The notes beneath the pieces are model-generated. The model did no database searches. It saw nothing but the letters and a program-made list of their open reading frames with translations, and had not been told where the DNA came from. From Bacilli bacterium (GTDB taxonomy: Bacteria; Bacillota_I; Bacilli_A; RF39; UBA660), in the NCBI GenBank assembly GCA_900753325.1, contig CAADYO010000028.1, positions 6,493 through 70,492 on the forward strand: 64,000 bases of DNA. Reading direction: 5' to 3'. Each line of letters opens with the position of its first letter. Position 1 is the stretch's first letter. The translations under genes were made by a program, and so were the position numbers. Shown one piece after another: positions 25,311-33,813 of the stretch.

Positions 25311-25775
25311 ATGAAATATGTAAAGAAAAATAAAAAGACTTTTATTGCAATAGGAATATTTTTACTATTTGTAATATTATTAATTCCCATAAAAACCGCT
25401 TTGTTTCCAAATGCCGGTAAAGCTATTTATGGAGATAGACTAGACGGAATCGAAAAAGTAAAAATAACTGATAGTCAATTATCAAAAGCAAAAGATACTT
25501 TAAAAGATGATGCTGTTTCCAAAGTAACTGCTCGTGTATCTGGAAAAACAGTAGAAATAATAATAACAGTAAATCAAGATGTTTCACTAGATACAGCTAA
25601 AAGCTATGGTACAAAAGTAATTGAACCATTTAAAGATAGCCAAAAGAAGTATTATGATTTTCAAATCTTTATAACAAAAGCTGAAGCATCAGATGAGTTT
25701 CCAATTATTGGCTACAAACATCATAGTTTAGAAGGCATAACTTGGACAAAAGATAGAACAGGAAGTGCCGAATGA
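25311..25775 (+). CDS. Small membrane-anchored extracellular protein, unknown
   Basis: A 154-residue protein with one N-terminal hydrophobic helix (about residues 8-28), then an outside domain with alternating strands (KVTARVSGKTVEIIITVNQD). I do not recognise the family. The ATG at 25311 follows GGATGTGAT; a longer frame from 25260 would begin inside the -35 box and is rejected. It overlaps the next gene, a periplasmic-binding/GGDEF protein, by four bases (ATGA), so the two are made together and may work together at the outer face of the membrane. Confidence 0.75.
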   Translation: MKYVKKNKKTFIAIGIFLLFVILLIPIKTALFPNAGKAIYGDRLDGIEKVKITDSQLSKAKDTLKDDAVSKVTARVSGKTVEIIITVNQDVSLDTAKSYGTKVIEPFKDSQKKYYDFQIFITKAEASDEFPIIGYKHHSLEGITWTKDRTGSAE

Positions 25776-27814
25776 AAAAGAAGTATCTATTAATTATTAT
25801 TCCACTCTTAATTGCAGGATTCTTATTTGTTTTTGTCTATCGTCATTATAATAAAGAAGACAAAACAACAACCCTAACAGTTAATGAGAAAAAATGGGTA
25901 GAAAAGAATAAAGAAAAGACCTATGACTTTGAAGTTGTTAATGACTATCCATTATATGGTATGAATGGAGAAGGAGTAATCTTTGATTTTTTAGATGACT
26001 TCCAACAAAATGTAGGTATTGAGTTCAATAGAATTCCATACTTAAAAGACTCCAAACCAACAGGAACTGGTTATCGTGTTGAAATATTAGGTAATAATGT
26101 CAAATTAAAAGACAATAATTTATTCCTATTTAATGATAATTATATTATCGTTGGAAACACATATGAGCGTCTTAACAGTACAAAAGATATGAGAAATACC
26201 ATCTTTGGTGTATTTGAAGAAGATGCTGATGAAATAAGCTACTACTTAAAAGGCGGTAACAACTTATCATACAAGTCTTATAAAAATATAAAAGATTTAT
26301 ATCAAGCCCTAGATAATAATGAAGTAAATATGATTGTAATGCCTAACATAATGTATTTGGATTATACAATAGAAAAAGATAAATATTATATTAATTATTA
26401 TCTAACTGAAATGAAAAAACAAGTTGTTCTTACTTTAAGTAATGATAATGAAGAATTAAATAAAATTGTCACAAAGTATTATAATAAATGGCGTTTAACT
26501 TCATATACAAAAGAGTATAATGAAGCTTACCTAGATTATTATCTACTAAAAAATAATTTAAGTGCTAAATCAAAAGCAACTTTAATATCTAAAAATTATA
26601 CATACGGTTTCGTAGAAAATACTCCATATGAATCTTTAGTAAATGGAAAACTTGCCGGTATAGCTGGAGAATACATAAATCGTATAACAAGACTTGCTGA
26701 CATTAATTTTGAATATAAAGAGTATAAAACAAAAGATGAATTACAAAAGGCAATTGATAAAGGAGAAGTAGATGTTTACTTTGACTATTATAATTACAAT
26801 AATGATAAGTACTATGCTACGCTATCTACTTTTATTGAACAATATGTTGTTCTAGGCTATCAAAAAGATAATCACATTGTAAATTCATTTGAAAGTTTAA
26901 AAGGCCAAGATATAGTTATGTTAAAAGAGGATTCTCTATATAACTATTTCTCAACCAATTCACGTGCTAATATAAAAGGCTATGATAATATTGATGATTT
27001 AATTGCTAAAGCCGGTAATAAAATGATTATTTTAGATAGAGAAATTTATACATATTATCAAACAACCAAGTTTAAAAAATATAACCTTCTATATTTAGAT
27101 ACAATGCTAAATGATTATAAATTTATGGTCAAAAAGAATAATAAAGACTTTTATGATTTATTTAACTATATAATAAATACTAATTCATATTACAATTATC
27201 GTAACGCTGGAATTGAAAACTTACATGCATCAATTCTTGAAGGTTCAACATTCCAACAAGTATATACTATAGTTTTAGCTATTGTCTTTATACCGTTATT
27301 AGTATTATTAACTATTTACTTATTGTTAAAGAGAAAAAGAAAGGTCAAAAAAGTTAAAGTTAGTGAAAGACATAAATATACAGATATGCTAACATCATTA
27401 AAAAATAGGAATTATTTAAATGCTAAAATGAATGAATGGGAAGAATGCAGCGTTTATCCTCAATCAATAGTTATGGTAGATTTAAATAATGTTAAATATG
27501 TTAATGATAATTTTGGTCATGAAGAAGGAGACCAATTAATCGTCAAAGCTGCAGGAATACTTGTAAATACACAACTAGAAAATAGTGAGATAATCCGTAC
27601 AGATGGTAATGAATTCTTAATATATTTAGTTGGCTATAGTGAAAGACAAGTAGAAACATACACAAAGAAAATTGCCAAAGAAATGAAAAATTTACCACAT
27701 GAATTTGGAGCAGCTGTTGGATATAGTATGATTAAAGATAAAATAAAAACATTAGATGATGCAATTAATGAAGCTACATTACAAATGATAGCAAACAAAG
27801 AAGATTTAAAATAA
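25772..27814 (+). CDS. Membrane sensor: tandem periplasmic-binding-like domains plus degenerate GGDEF domain
   Basis: A 680-residue protein. A signal anchor (residues 5-23) is followed by two extracellular SBP_bac_3-like modules (about 50-260 and 270-490), recognisable by FLDDFQQNVGIEFNRIPYL, LAGIAGEYINRITRLADINFEY and DVYFDYYNYN. A membrane helix at about 500-523 leads to a cytoplasmic GGDEF domain (about 535-680) with TDMLTSLKNRNYLN and VDLNNVKYVNDNFGHEEGD. The signature is RTDGNEF (Arg609, DGNEF at 611-615) rather than RxGGDEF, so the metal-binding Asp/Glu of the loop is Asn. The design is a ligand sensor linked to c-di-GMP synthesis or, given the changed loop, to a binding-only role. No EAL or HD-GYP partner lies in the window. 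Confidence 0.87.
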   Translation: MKKKYLLIIIPLLIAGFLFVFVYRHYNKEDKTTTLTVNEKKWVEKNKEKTYDFEVVNDYPLYGMNGEGVIFDFLDDFQQNVGIEFNRIPYLKDSKPTGTGYRVEILGNNVKLKDNNLFLFNDNYIIVGNTYERLNSTKDMRNTIFGVFEEDADEISYYLKGGNNLSYKSYKNIKDLYQALDNNEVNMIVMPNIMYLDYTIEKDKYYINYYLTEMKKQVVLTLSNDNEELNKIVTKYYNKWRLTSYTKEYNEAYLDYYLLKNNLSAKSKATLISKNYTYGFVENTPYESLVNGKLAGIAGEYINRITRLADINFEYKEYKTKDELQKAIDKGEVDVYFDYYNYNNDKYYATLSTFIEQYVVLGYQKDNHIVNSFESLKGQDIVMLKEDSLYNYFSTNSRANIKGYDNIDDLIAKAGNKMIILDREIYTYYQTTKFKKYNLLYLDTMLNDYKFMVKKNNKDFYDLFNYIINTNSYYNYRNAGIENLHASILEGSTFQQVYTIVLAIVFIPLLVLLTIYLLLKRKRKVKKVKVSERHKYTDMLTSLKNRNYLNAKMNEWEECSVYPQSIVMVDLNNVKYVNDNFGHEEGDQLIVKAAGILVNTQLENSEIIRTDGNEFLIYLVGYSERQVETYTKKIAKEMKNLPHEFGAAVGYSMIKDKIKTLDDAINEATLQMIANKEDLK

Positions 27815-27827
27815 GAGGTTGATAAAG

Positions 27828-28658
27828 ATGGAGCGAGCAAAAGGGTTCTTAAAAAGAGCAATTGAATTAATCAAAAAGCCTGAGATGAGAATATTACCTG
27901 GAAATCTCGCTTTTTTCTTTGTCATGTCACTAATACCCATAATAGCTTTATTAGGTGCCTTGGCTTCAAAATTTTCCATTTCACTTGATACTATAAAAGC
28001 AGCCTTTGGTATTGCACTACCAGAAGGAGTAGAGGAGTTTATTCACAGTATTGTTGCCGGAAAAGGGCTTAGCTTTAATATTGGTGTATTCTTCTTTTCA
28101 GCTTTCGTTCTAGCATCTAATGGTACACATTCAATTATAATTGCCTCAAATGAAATTTATAAAATTAAACCAAAAGACACTATAAGTAGAAGAATAAAAG
28201 CTATTCTAATGACAGTTATTTTAGTAGAAATAATCTTCTTTCTATTAATAGTTCCTGTATTTGGAGACTCAATATTTGGATTATTAAAATCATCACTAGG
28301 TAATGATGGCAGTATTGAATTATTATATCGAATATATAAACTGTTAAAATATCCAATCAGTGCCATAATAATTTATTTCAATATAAAACTAATTTATGTA
28401 ATTGCTCCAGATGCTGAAATAGGTAGTTCAACAACAACTAAAGGAGCCATTTTTACAACAATCAGTTGGATAATTTGCTCAGAAATATATTCCTTTTACT
28501 TAGATACATTTACTAAATATGATATCTTCTATGGAAGTATTTCTAATATCATTATTTTATTACTATGGGTATATATGTTATCATATATTTTCGTGCTAGG
28601 TTTAGTCATAAATGCTGGTAGTAGAAGTCAAAATACAAAAAGCCCTGAAGTAGTGTAG
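27828..28658 (+). CDS. YihY/BrkB family membrane protein
   Basis: A 276-residue integral membrane protein with about six helices. The N-terminal segment AGFFFVMSLIP-like (NLAFFFVMSLIPIIALLGAL) and the GTHSIIIASNEIYKI and GSISNIIILLLWVYM regions are typical of the YihY/BrkB family, long mis-called ribonuclease BN. Biochemical function is unknown. The ATG at 27828 follows AGAGGT; the TTG nine bases upstream overlaps that site. A terminator follows directly after the stop. Confidence 0.9.
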   Translation: MERAKGFLKRAIELIKKPEMRILPGNLAFFFVMSLIPIIALLGALASKFSISLDTIKAAFGIALPEGVEEFIHSIVAGKGLSFNIGVFFFSAFVLASNGTHSIIIASNEIYKIKPKDTISRRIKAILMTVILVEIIFFLLIVPVFGDSIFGLLKSSLGNDGSIELLYRIYKLLKYPISAIIIYFNIKLIYVIAPDAEIGSSTTTKGAIFTTISWIICSEIYSFYLDTFTKYDIFYGSISNIIILLLWVYMLSYIFVLGLVINAGSRSQNTKSPEVV

Positions 28659-28670
28659 GGCTTTCTTTTT
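28639..28670 (+). terminator. Terminator after the YihY gene
   Basis: AAAGCCCT at 28639-28646 pairs with AGGGCTTT at 28657-28664, followed by CTTTTT. The left arm is in the last codons of the gene. Confidence 0.8.
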
Positions 28671-28677
28671 ATATAGA

Positions 28678-28706
28678 TTGAAAAAAATAGTTGATAATGC
28701 TATAAT
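28678..28706 (+). promoter_or_regulatory. Promoter of the LTA synthase-like gene
   Basis: TTGAAA at 28678-28683 and TATAAT at 28701-28706, spacer 17 bp, immediately downstream of the previous terminator. Confidence 0.7.
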
Positions 28707-28728
28707 ATATACTAGTGAGGTTTAGATT

Positions 28729-30822
28729 ATGAAGAGAATTAAATTCAGACTACAAAAACTAGTCGATAAAACAAAAACGTCCATAAAAAAAGCTAAAGAA
28801 GATCATGTTATACGTAAATATATAAAGAATAATAAATTATTTTTAACTTACGTTATAACTTGTTTAGTTAATGCTACGATGTTACGCTTTTTCTGCATTC
28901 ATTCAGTAGCTAATTACTTATCAATTAAAGCTATAATGGGAGATTTAGCGGTCATTGTCATATTAGGTTCCTTTGGATATCTATGTCATCCTAAAAATAG
29001 ATTTACATACTATTTAATTTTGGATATTTTCCTAAGTGCAATATGTATGGTTAATTCTGTCTACTATACCTTCTATTCATCATTTGCATCAGTTTCTATG
29101 TTATCATTAACTCAATATATTGGTGATGTAGGAGATGCTGTAGTTGAAAATGTCCTTCAATTAAAAGACTTAGTTTATGTAATTGGACCATTAGTCTTAG
29201 TATATGTACATATCAAATTAAAAAAGAAGAACTACTATAAGAAAATAGAGACAAAATCCGATCGTAAAAAGAAAATGACAGAAACACTTATCTCAGGAGC
29301 AGCAATACTAGGTGTTTTCATCATAACCCTTACATCACTAGATGTTACAAGATTTGTTAAACAATGGAATAAAGAATACATTGTTATGCGTTTTGGTATT
29401 TATATCTATCAAAGTAATGATTTAGTAACATCACTCCAACCAAAACTAAATTCTATGTTTGGTTATGATAAAGCTAATAAAAACTTTAAAGAATATTTTG
29501 CTGAAAGAAATTCAGATACAATAAAGACAAATGAATATACTGGTATATTTAAAGATAAAAATATCTTAGTAATTCATGCCGAAAGTATGCAAAATAATGT
29601 AATAGATTTAAAATTTAACGATCAAGAAGTAAGTCCTAATTTAAACAAATTAGCACACGAAGGAATGTATTTTTCAAATTACTTCTCACAAGTAAGTGTT
29701 GGTACTAGTAGTGATACAGAACTAACATTCTCAACATCATTAATGCCAACAAAATCCGGAACCGCCTTTGTTTCATATTCAAATAGAACTTATAATTCAA
29801 TTCAAAAACTATTAAAGGAAAAAGGATACTATACATTCAGTATGCATGCCAACAATGCTGATTTCTGGAATCGTCGTACAATGCATAATAGCTTAGGATA
29901 CCAAAGATTCTATAGTAAAGCAGACTATACTGTAACTCCAGAGACTACGATTGGTTTAGGCTTATCAGACAAAGAATTCTTTAAACAATCAATTCCAAAA
30001 CTAGTTGATATAAATAAAAAACACACAAACTGGTATGGTCTAATGATTATGTTGACCAATCATACACCATTTTCCGAAACAGAAAAATACGGTGAGTTTG
30101 ATGTTGACATGAAAGAAACAATAACCCATGAAGATGGTACAACAGAAGAAATAAGTCACCCATACATGGAAGGCACAAAACTTGGTAACTACTTCAAATC
30201 TGTTCACTATGCTGATAGTGCCTTAGGCCAATTATTTGAAGATTTAGATGCGGCCGGTTTACTTGATAATACTGTAGTTGTTCTATATGGAGATCATGAT
30301 GCCAGATTACCTAGAAAAGACTACAATTTATTATATAATTACAATAAAGAAACCAATTCCATCTTAAATAAAGATGATCCAAACTACAAAGAATATGATT
30401 CATATCAATATGAATTAGGAAGAAAAGTACCATTCATAATTTGGACCAAAGATATGGCTGGCTCTAAATATAATATGGAAGTAACAGAAACTATGGGTAT
30501 GTATGATGCAATGCCAACATTAGGAAATATGTTTGGTTTCTACAATAAATATCAATTAGGACATGATATATTTAATGTAATAGGTAGTAACATAGTATGC
30601 TTCCCTAATGGTAACTGGGTAACAGATAAAGCTTATTATAATAGTCAAAAAGTAGAATATCTATCATTAAACGGTGAAGCAATTAGTGAAGAAGAAATTA
30701 AGAAAAATACAGAATATACTAATAAATTGTTAGATGTCTCTAATGATATAATAGTCTTTAATCTTTTAGCAAAAGATGAAGATAAAGAAGCTGTACTTGA
30801 CCAGAATGAGAAAGGAAAGTAA
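28729..30822 (+). CDS. Lipoteichoic acid synthase family phosphoglycerol transferase
   Basis: A 697-residue LtaS-type enzyme. Five N-terminal membrane helices (about residues 37-200) are followed by an extracellular sulfatase-fold domain (about 275-600). Metal and catalytic motifs seen: VIHAESMQNN, VGTSSDTEL, SMHANNADFWNRRTMH, MLTNHTPF and VLYGDHDARLP. Such enzymes transfer glycerol phosphate from phosphatidylglycerol to build lipoteichoic acid or modify other polymers. The nucleophile Thr of LtaS (in KTSDSE) seems to align with Ser327, with Thr326 beside it. It shares an operon with the small membrane protein gene starting two bases after its stop. Confidence 0.9.
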   Translation: MKRIKFRLQKLVDKTKTSIKKAKEDHVIRKYIKNNKLFLTYVITCLVNATMLRFFCIHSVANYLSIKAIMGDLAVIVILGSFGYLCHPKNRFTYYLILDIFLSAICMVNSVYYTFYSSFASVSMLSLTQYIGDVGDAVVENVLQLKDLVYVIGPLVLVYVHIKLKKKNYYKKIETKSDRKKKMTETLISGAAILGVFIITLTSLDVTRFVKQWNKEYIVMRFGIYIYQSNDLVTSLQPKLNSMFGYDKANKNFKEYFAERNSDTIKTNEYTGIFKDKNILVIHAESMQNNVIDLKFNDQEVSPNLNKLAHEGMYFSNYFSQVSVGTSSDTELTFSTSLMPTKSGTAFVSYSNRTYNSIQKLLKEKGYYTFSMHANNADFWNRRTMHNSLGYQRFYSKADYTVTPETTIGLGLSDKEFFKQSIPKLVDINKKHTNWYGLMIMLTNHTPFSETEKYGEFDVDMKETITHEDGTTEEISHPYMEGTKLGNYFKSVHYADSALGQLFEDLDAAGLLDNTVVVLYGDHDARLPRKDYNLLYNYNKETNSILNKDDPNYKEYDSYQYELGRKVPFIIWTKDMAGSKYNMEVTETMGMYDAMPTLGNMFGFYNKYQLGHDIFNVIGSNIVCFPNGNWVTDKAYYNSQKVEYLSLNGEAISEEEIKKNTEYTNKLLDVSNDIIVFNLLAKDEDKEAVLDQNEKGK

Positions 30823-30823
30823 T

Positions 30824-31450
30824 ATGAAATTAAAGAAAAAAGCTAAAAAAATATTAATTATAGTATTAATATTAGCCCTAGTTGCAGTAACAGGTATCTT
30901 TGTTTACAAGACCTTCTTTGAAAAGGAAACAATAAAAGAAGCTAAAGTCCTAAAAGAAATAAAAGAATACGGCTATGTACTAAAAGATAATAAAAGTAAG
31001 AAGTACCAAGAATTATTTAAAGAGTTGGCTAAAATTTTAGAAAAAGAAGATGTAAACTATGAAGAATACGCTTCTAAACTAGCTGAAATGTTTATTGTAG
31101 ATTTCTATTCACTATCAGATAAAACAGCTAAAACAGACGTTGGTGGAGTAGATATAGTTCATCCAGACATCCTAAATAACTTCTTAGAAAATGCTGAAAA
31201 TACTTATTATAAATATGTTGAAAGTAATATTTATAACAACAGAAATCAAAGTCTACCAGAAGTAAATACAACAACAATAGAAAGTGTTGAAAAAACAACT
31301 TATACATATAATAATGTAACAGATGATGAAGCATATACGGTAAAAATAAAATGGGATTATACAGATGAAGAATTTAGTTCATACCAACAAGAGGCTCAAC
31401 TAACATTTGTCCATGTTAATAAAAAACTATACTTAGTTGAATTAAAATAA
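30824..31450 (+). CDS. Small membrane-anchored extracellular protein, unknown
   Basis: A 208-residue protein with a basic N-terminus, one membrane helix (about residues 8-29) and a charged, mostly helical then strand-rich outer part (LVELK at the end). I do not recognise the family. ATG 30824 follows GAAAGGAAAG; the longer frame from 30776 overlaps the previous gene and has no site. It begins directly after the LTA synthase-like gene, so a role as an accessory protein to that enzyme is plausible but unproven. Confidence 0.75.
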   Translation: MKLKKKAKKILIIVLILALVAVTGIFVYKTFFEKETIKEAKVLKEIKEYGYVLKDNKSKKYQELFKELAKILEKEDVNYEEYASKLAEMFIVDFYSLSDKTAKTDVGGVDIVHPDILNNFLENAENTYYKYVESNIYNNRNQSLPEVNTTTIESVEKTTYTYNNVTDDEAYTVKIKWDYTDEEFSSYQQEAQLTFVHVNKKLYLVELK

Positions 31451-31472
31451 AGTACTAGAAATAGTACTTTTT
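31450..31472 (+). terminator. Terminator of the LTA synthase-like operon
   Basis: AAGTACT at 31450-31456, loop AGAAAT, AGTACTT at 31463-31469, then T residues. Confidence 0.75.
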
Positions 31473-31495
31473 TAATTTAAAAAATGACCACAAAA

Positions 31496-31521
31496 AAAGA
31501 GTATTTGTTACAATACTCTTT
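31496..31521 (-). terminator. Terminator of the LCP-PASTA gene
   Basis: AAAGAGTATT at 31496-31505 and AATACTCTTT at 31512-31521. Read on the minus strand the stem is followed by a seven-base T run from the A tract at 31492-31498. Confidence 0.75.
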
Positions 31522-33583
31522 AATCATCATTATCTATTTTTTTATCATTAGGCTCACCAGTTGATCCTGGATTTGATCCGCTTCCTGAACCTGAATCGGA
31601 ACCAGGAGTAGTACCAGAACCAGTGTTAGAATCTCCTCCAGTAGCTGGTTTATTATTGTCTTTGTCTTTATCTGTATCCTTATCCTTATCCTTGTCCTTA
31701 TCTTTGTCATTATTTTTAACAGTAGTATTATCATCTTTAGAAGTATTATTTTTACCATTAGATAATGTTAGTACAATATTTCCTTTAATCAAATCTATTC
31801 TCTTAGCTTCAGGATAACTTTGAGAAACAACAGTACCAGATGAATCACCAGTAAAAGTAACTCTAAGGCCTAACTTACTAGCCTTAGCTCTTGCTTGAGC
31901 CTCAGTATTACCAATAAAGTTAGGAACTAGTTTATATAAACTAGAAGTCCTATAAGGCCCTTTACCAATAACTTCTTTTTCATATGGTTCATTAATTGAA
32001 AAACTAAACTCTGTAACCGGAACATGTTCCGCAAGCTCTAAGTTTTCCTTCATTGCTTGAACAATGTCCTTACGACTATTTTCATTAGGAATATAATTAT
32101 ATAATACCCTTCTCATTCTTTCATCATAAATCATTTGACTATTACCAGCTAAATATAATTGTTGAATATTGATTAAATCAGCCTCATCTGAAGCCAGACT
32201 TTTCTTTACAATATCTTTAGCTACATTATAGAAAGATAACATTTGTTGTGTAGTTAAATTAGTATCTAAGCTATTAGAAACAGTATCTAATATTTCCATA
32301 AATTTAGCAACATTATTTATAGTTTTAATTTTATTAGTTAAAGCAAGTACAATTTCTTGTTGATGTTCATTACGACCAAAATCACCATTAACTAAAGCAT
32401 GTCTATTTCTGGCATATACTAAAGCATGTTCACCATCCAATGTTTGATAACCTGGATAAACACATATCTCTCCACCTCGAGAAGAATCATCTGTACATAA
32501 TGTTTGTTGAACATCTATATCAACACCACCAACAGCATTAACTAACTTAACAAGTCCCTTAAAATTAATTTTTGCATAATAGTCAATATTAATTCCAAGA
32601 TATTGTTCAATTGTATTCATCATACAATCATTACCATAACCAGCAGCATGTGTAATTTTGTTTTCTGCTTTATTAGACCAACAAGCAATAGGTACATAAC
32701 TATCTCTTGGAATAGACAACATTGTAGCATTTAATGTTTTCGGATTAAACGTAACAAGTATTAAAGTATCACCATTAGCAACAGCATTCTTGGATAAAAC
32801 TTCATCGGTAGAATCAATTCCCATAAGTAGTATTGTAAATGGTTCAGTAATTAATTTTCCGGTAGATTCTGTTTCAACCTCAGAAGTATCTCTCTTTCTC
32901 ATTTTCTTCTCTTGTGAAACAATTATTTTAGTATCAGTTGCTATCTGTTCATAACCAGTAATAGAAGAAAACATAGCTGGATAATCAGTAGGTAATATAA
33001 CAGCATCAACTTCACTTGTATATAAATCAGTAATCATAGATTGATAATCACCATAATCAACCAATTCATTATCATCATATAACTTATACTTTTCCACCAT
33101 CTCTTGTGGAATAATGTATCCATCAGGAGACTTCTTATTATTTTTATCTAAAATACCAATTTTATAGTCTTTAATATCACTAATCTCATTAGCTTCATTT
33201 TTAGCCATAACAACTAAACTTGAAGAATAAGTAATTTGACTTTTATTCATATTACTTAATTTTCCATATACATAAAATATAACCAAAGCAACAGCTAAAC
33301 AGATAAGAGTATATAGAACCATAAAAATAATATAACCAATTCTTTTAGAATGTTTTTTCTTAGGCCTTTTCTTTAAAATACCCTTAGTCTTAAATATTAT
33401 TAACACATCAAGCAATATCAGTATACCTATAACAATATATCGAATAGCATTCTCTATCGATCCCAACATAAATATTTCATATATAGCAAATCCACTACTA
33501 AGTAAGGATATAATTGATAAAATTAATATTGTAATTTTCAGAATAGGTTTTTTCCTAATATCAGTATCATTATTTTTAGACAT
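31520..33583 (-). CDS. LytR-CpsA-Psr family wall-polymer ligase with an extra N-terminal domain, PASTA domain and Asp/Lys-rich tail
   Basis: A 687-residue envelope protein. Three membrane helices occupy about residues 10-110. An extracellular segment of about 120 residues (SLVVMAKNEANEISDIKDYKIGI-like through AVILPTDYPAMFSS) resembles half of a periplasmic-binding fold. The LCP catalytic domain follows (about 235-420), with FTILLMGIDSTD, TLNATMLSIPRDSYV, GGVDIDV and YARNRHALVNGDFGRNEHQQ. LCP enzymes move teichoic-acid-like polymers from lipid carriers to peptidoglycan. A PASTA-like domain (about 550-605) and a low-complexity (Asp-Lys)n then Gly/Ser-rich tail close it. ATG 33583 follows GGAGG; the TTG twelve bases upstream overlaps that site. 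Confidence 0.88.
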   Translation of the reverse strand: MSKNNDTDIRKKPILKITILILSIISLLSSGFAIYEIFMLGSIENAIRYIVIGILILLDVLIIFKTKGILKKRPKKKHSKRIGYIIFMVLYTLICLAVALVIFYVYGKLSNMNKSQITYSSSLVVMAKNEANEISDIKDYKIGILDKNNKKSPDGYIIPQEMVEKYKLYDDNELVDYGDYQSMITDLYTSEVDAVILPTDYPAMFSSITGYEQIATDTKIIVSQEKKMRKRDTSEVETESTGKLITEPFTILLMGIDSTDEVLSKNAVANGDTLILVTFNPKTLNATMLSIPRDSYVPIACWSNKAENKITHAAGYGNDCMMNTIEQYLGINIDYYAKINFKGLVKLVNAVGGVDIDVQQTLCTDDSSRGGEICVYPGYQTLDGEHALVYARNRHALVNGDFGRNEHQQEIVLALTNKIKTINNVAKFMEILDTVSNSLDTNLTTQQMLSFYNVAKDIVKKSLASDEADLINIQQLYLAGNSQMIYDERMRRVLYNYIPNENSRKDIVQAMKENLELAEHVPVTEFSFSINEPYEKEVIGKGPYRTSSLYKLVPNFIGNTEAQARAKASKLGLRVTFTGDSSGTVVSQSYPEAKRIDLIKGNIVLTLSNGKNNTSKDDNTTVKNNDKDKDKDKDKDTDKDKDNNKPATGGDSNTGSGTTPGSDSGSGSGSNPGSTGEPNDKKIDNDD
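31656..31709. repeat. Imperfect hexanucleotide tandem repeat coding the Asp-Lys tail
   Basis: Nine imperfect copies of a six-base unit (TTATCC, TTGTCT and variants on the plus strand) encode the repeated Asp-Lys dipeptides in the LCP-PASTA tail. The unit is a multiple of three, so copy-number changes would alter tail length without a frameshift. Confidence 0.75.
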
Positions 33584-33712
33584 ATAAACCTCCAAATTGC
33601 TAAATTATACATCTATTATTATAACCAATTTTTAGTAATATATCAAGCTCTATACTAGCAAAGTATAAAAAGAATGATAAAGCTTTACAAAAAGAAAAAA
33701 ATGAATGTAAAA

Positions 33713-33729
33713 TGTCAAATGTTTGTCAA
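33713..33729 (+). promoter_or_regulatory. WalR-like direct repeat upstream of the autolysin gene
   Basis: TGTCAA at 33713-33718 and again at 33724-33729 with a five-base spacer. The layout matches the WalR (YycF) box TGTWAH-N5-TGTWAH except for C at the fourth position of each half. It ends 25 bases upstream of the -35 element, a fitting place for an activator of a cell-wall hydrolase. The divergent LCP gene shares this region. Confidence 0.45.
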
Positions 33730-33754
33730 AAAAAACTAAATAGAACTAAACTAA

Positions 33755-33783
33755 TTTAGTAATTGCTCTAAAGATGGTATAAT
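33755..33783 (+). promoter_or_regulatory. Promoter of the autolysin gene
   Basis: TTTAGT at 33755-33760 and TATAAT at 33778-33783, spacer 17 bp, with a TGG extension directly before the -10 (33775-33777). Confidence 0.6.
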
Positions 33784-33813
33784 AAAATAGAGAAAATATA
33801 ATGGAGGTAGAAA

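Noticed and set aside
31534..31817. Leu/Ser-rich frames across the LCP tail on both strands
   Set aside because: They are shadows of the hexanucleotide Asp-Lys repeat, without ribosome binding sites or family similarity.
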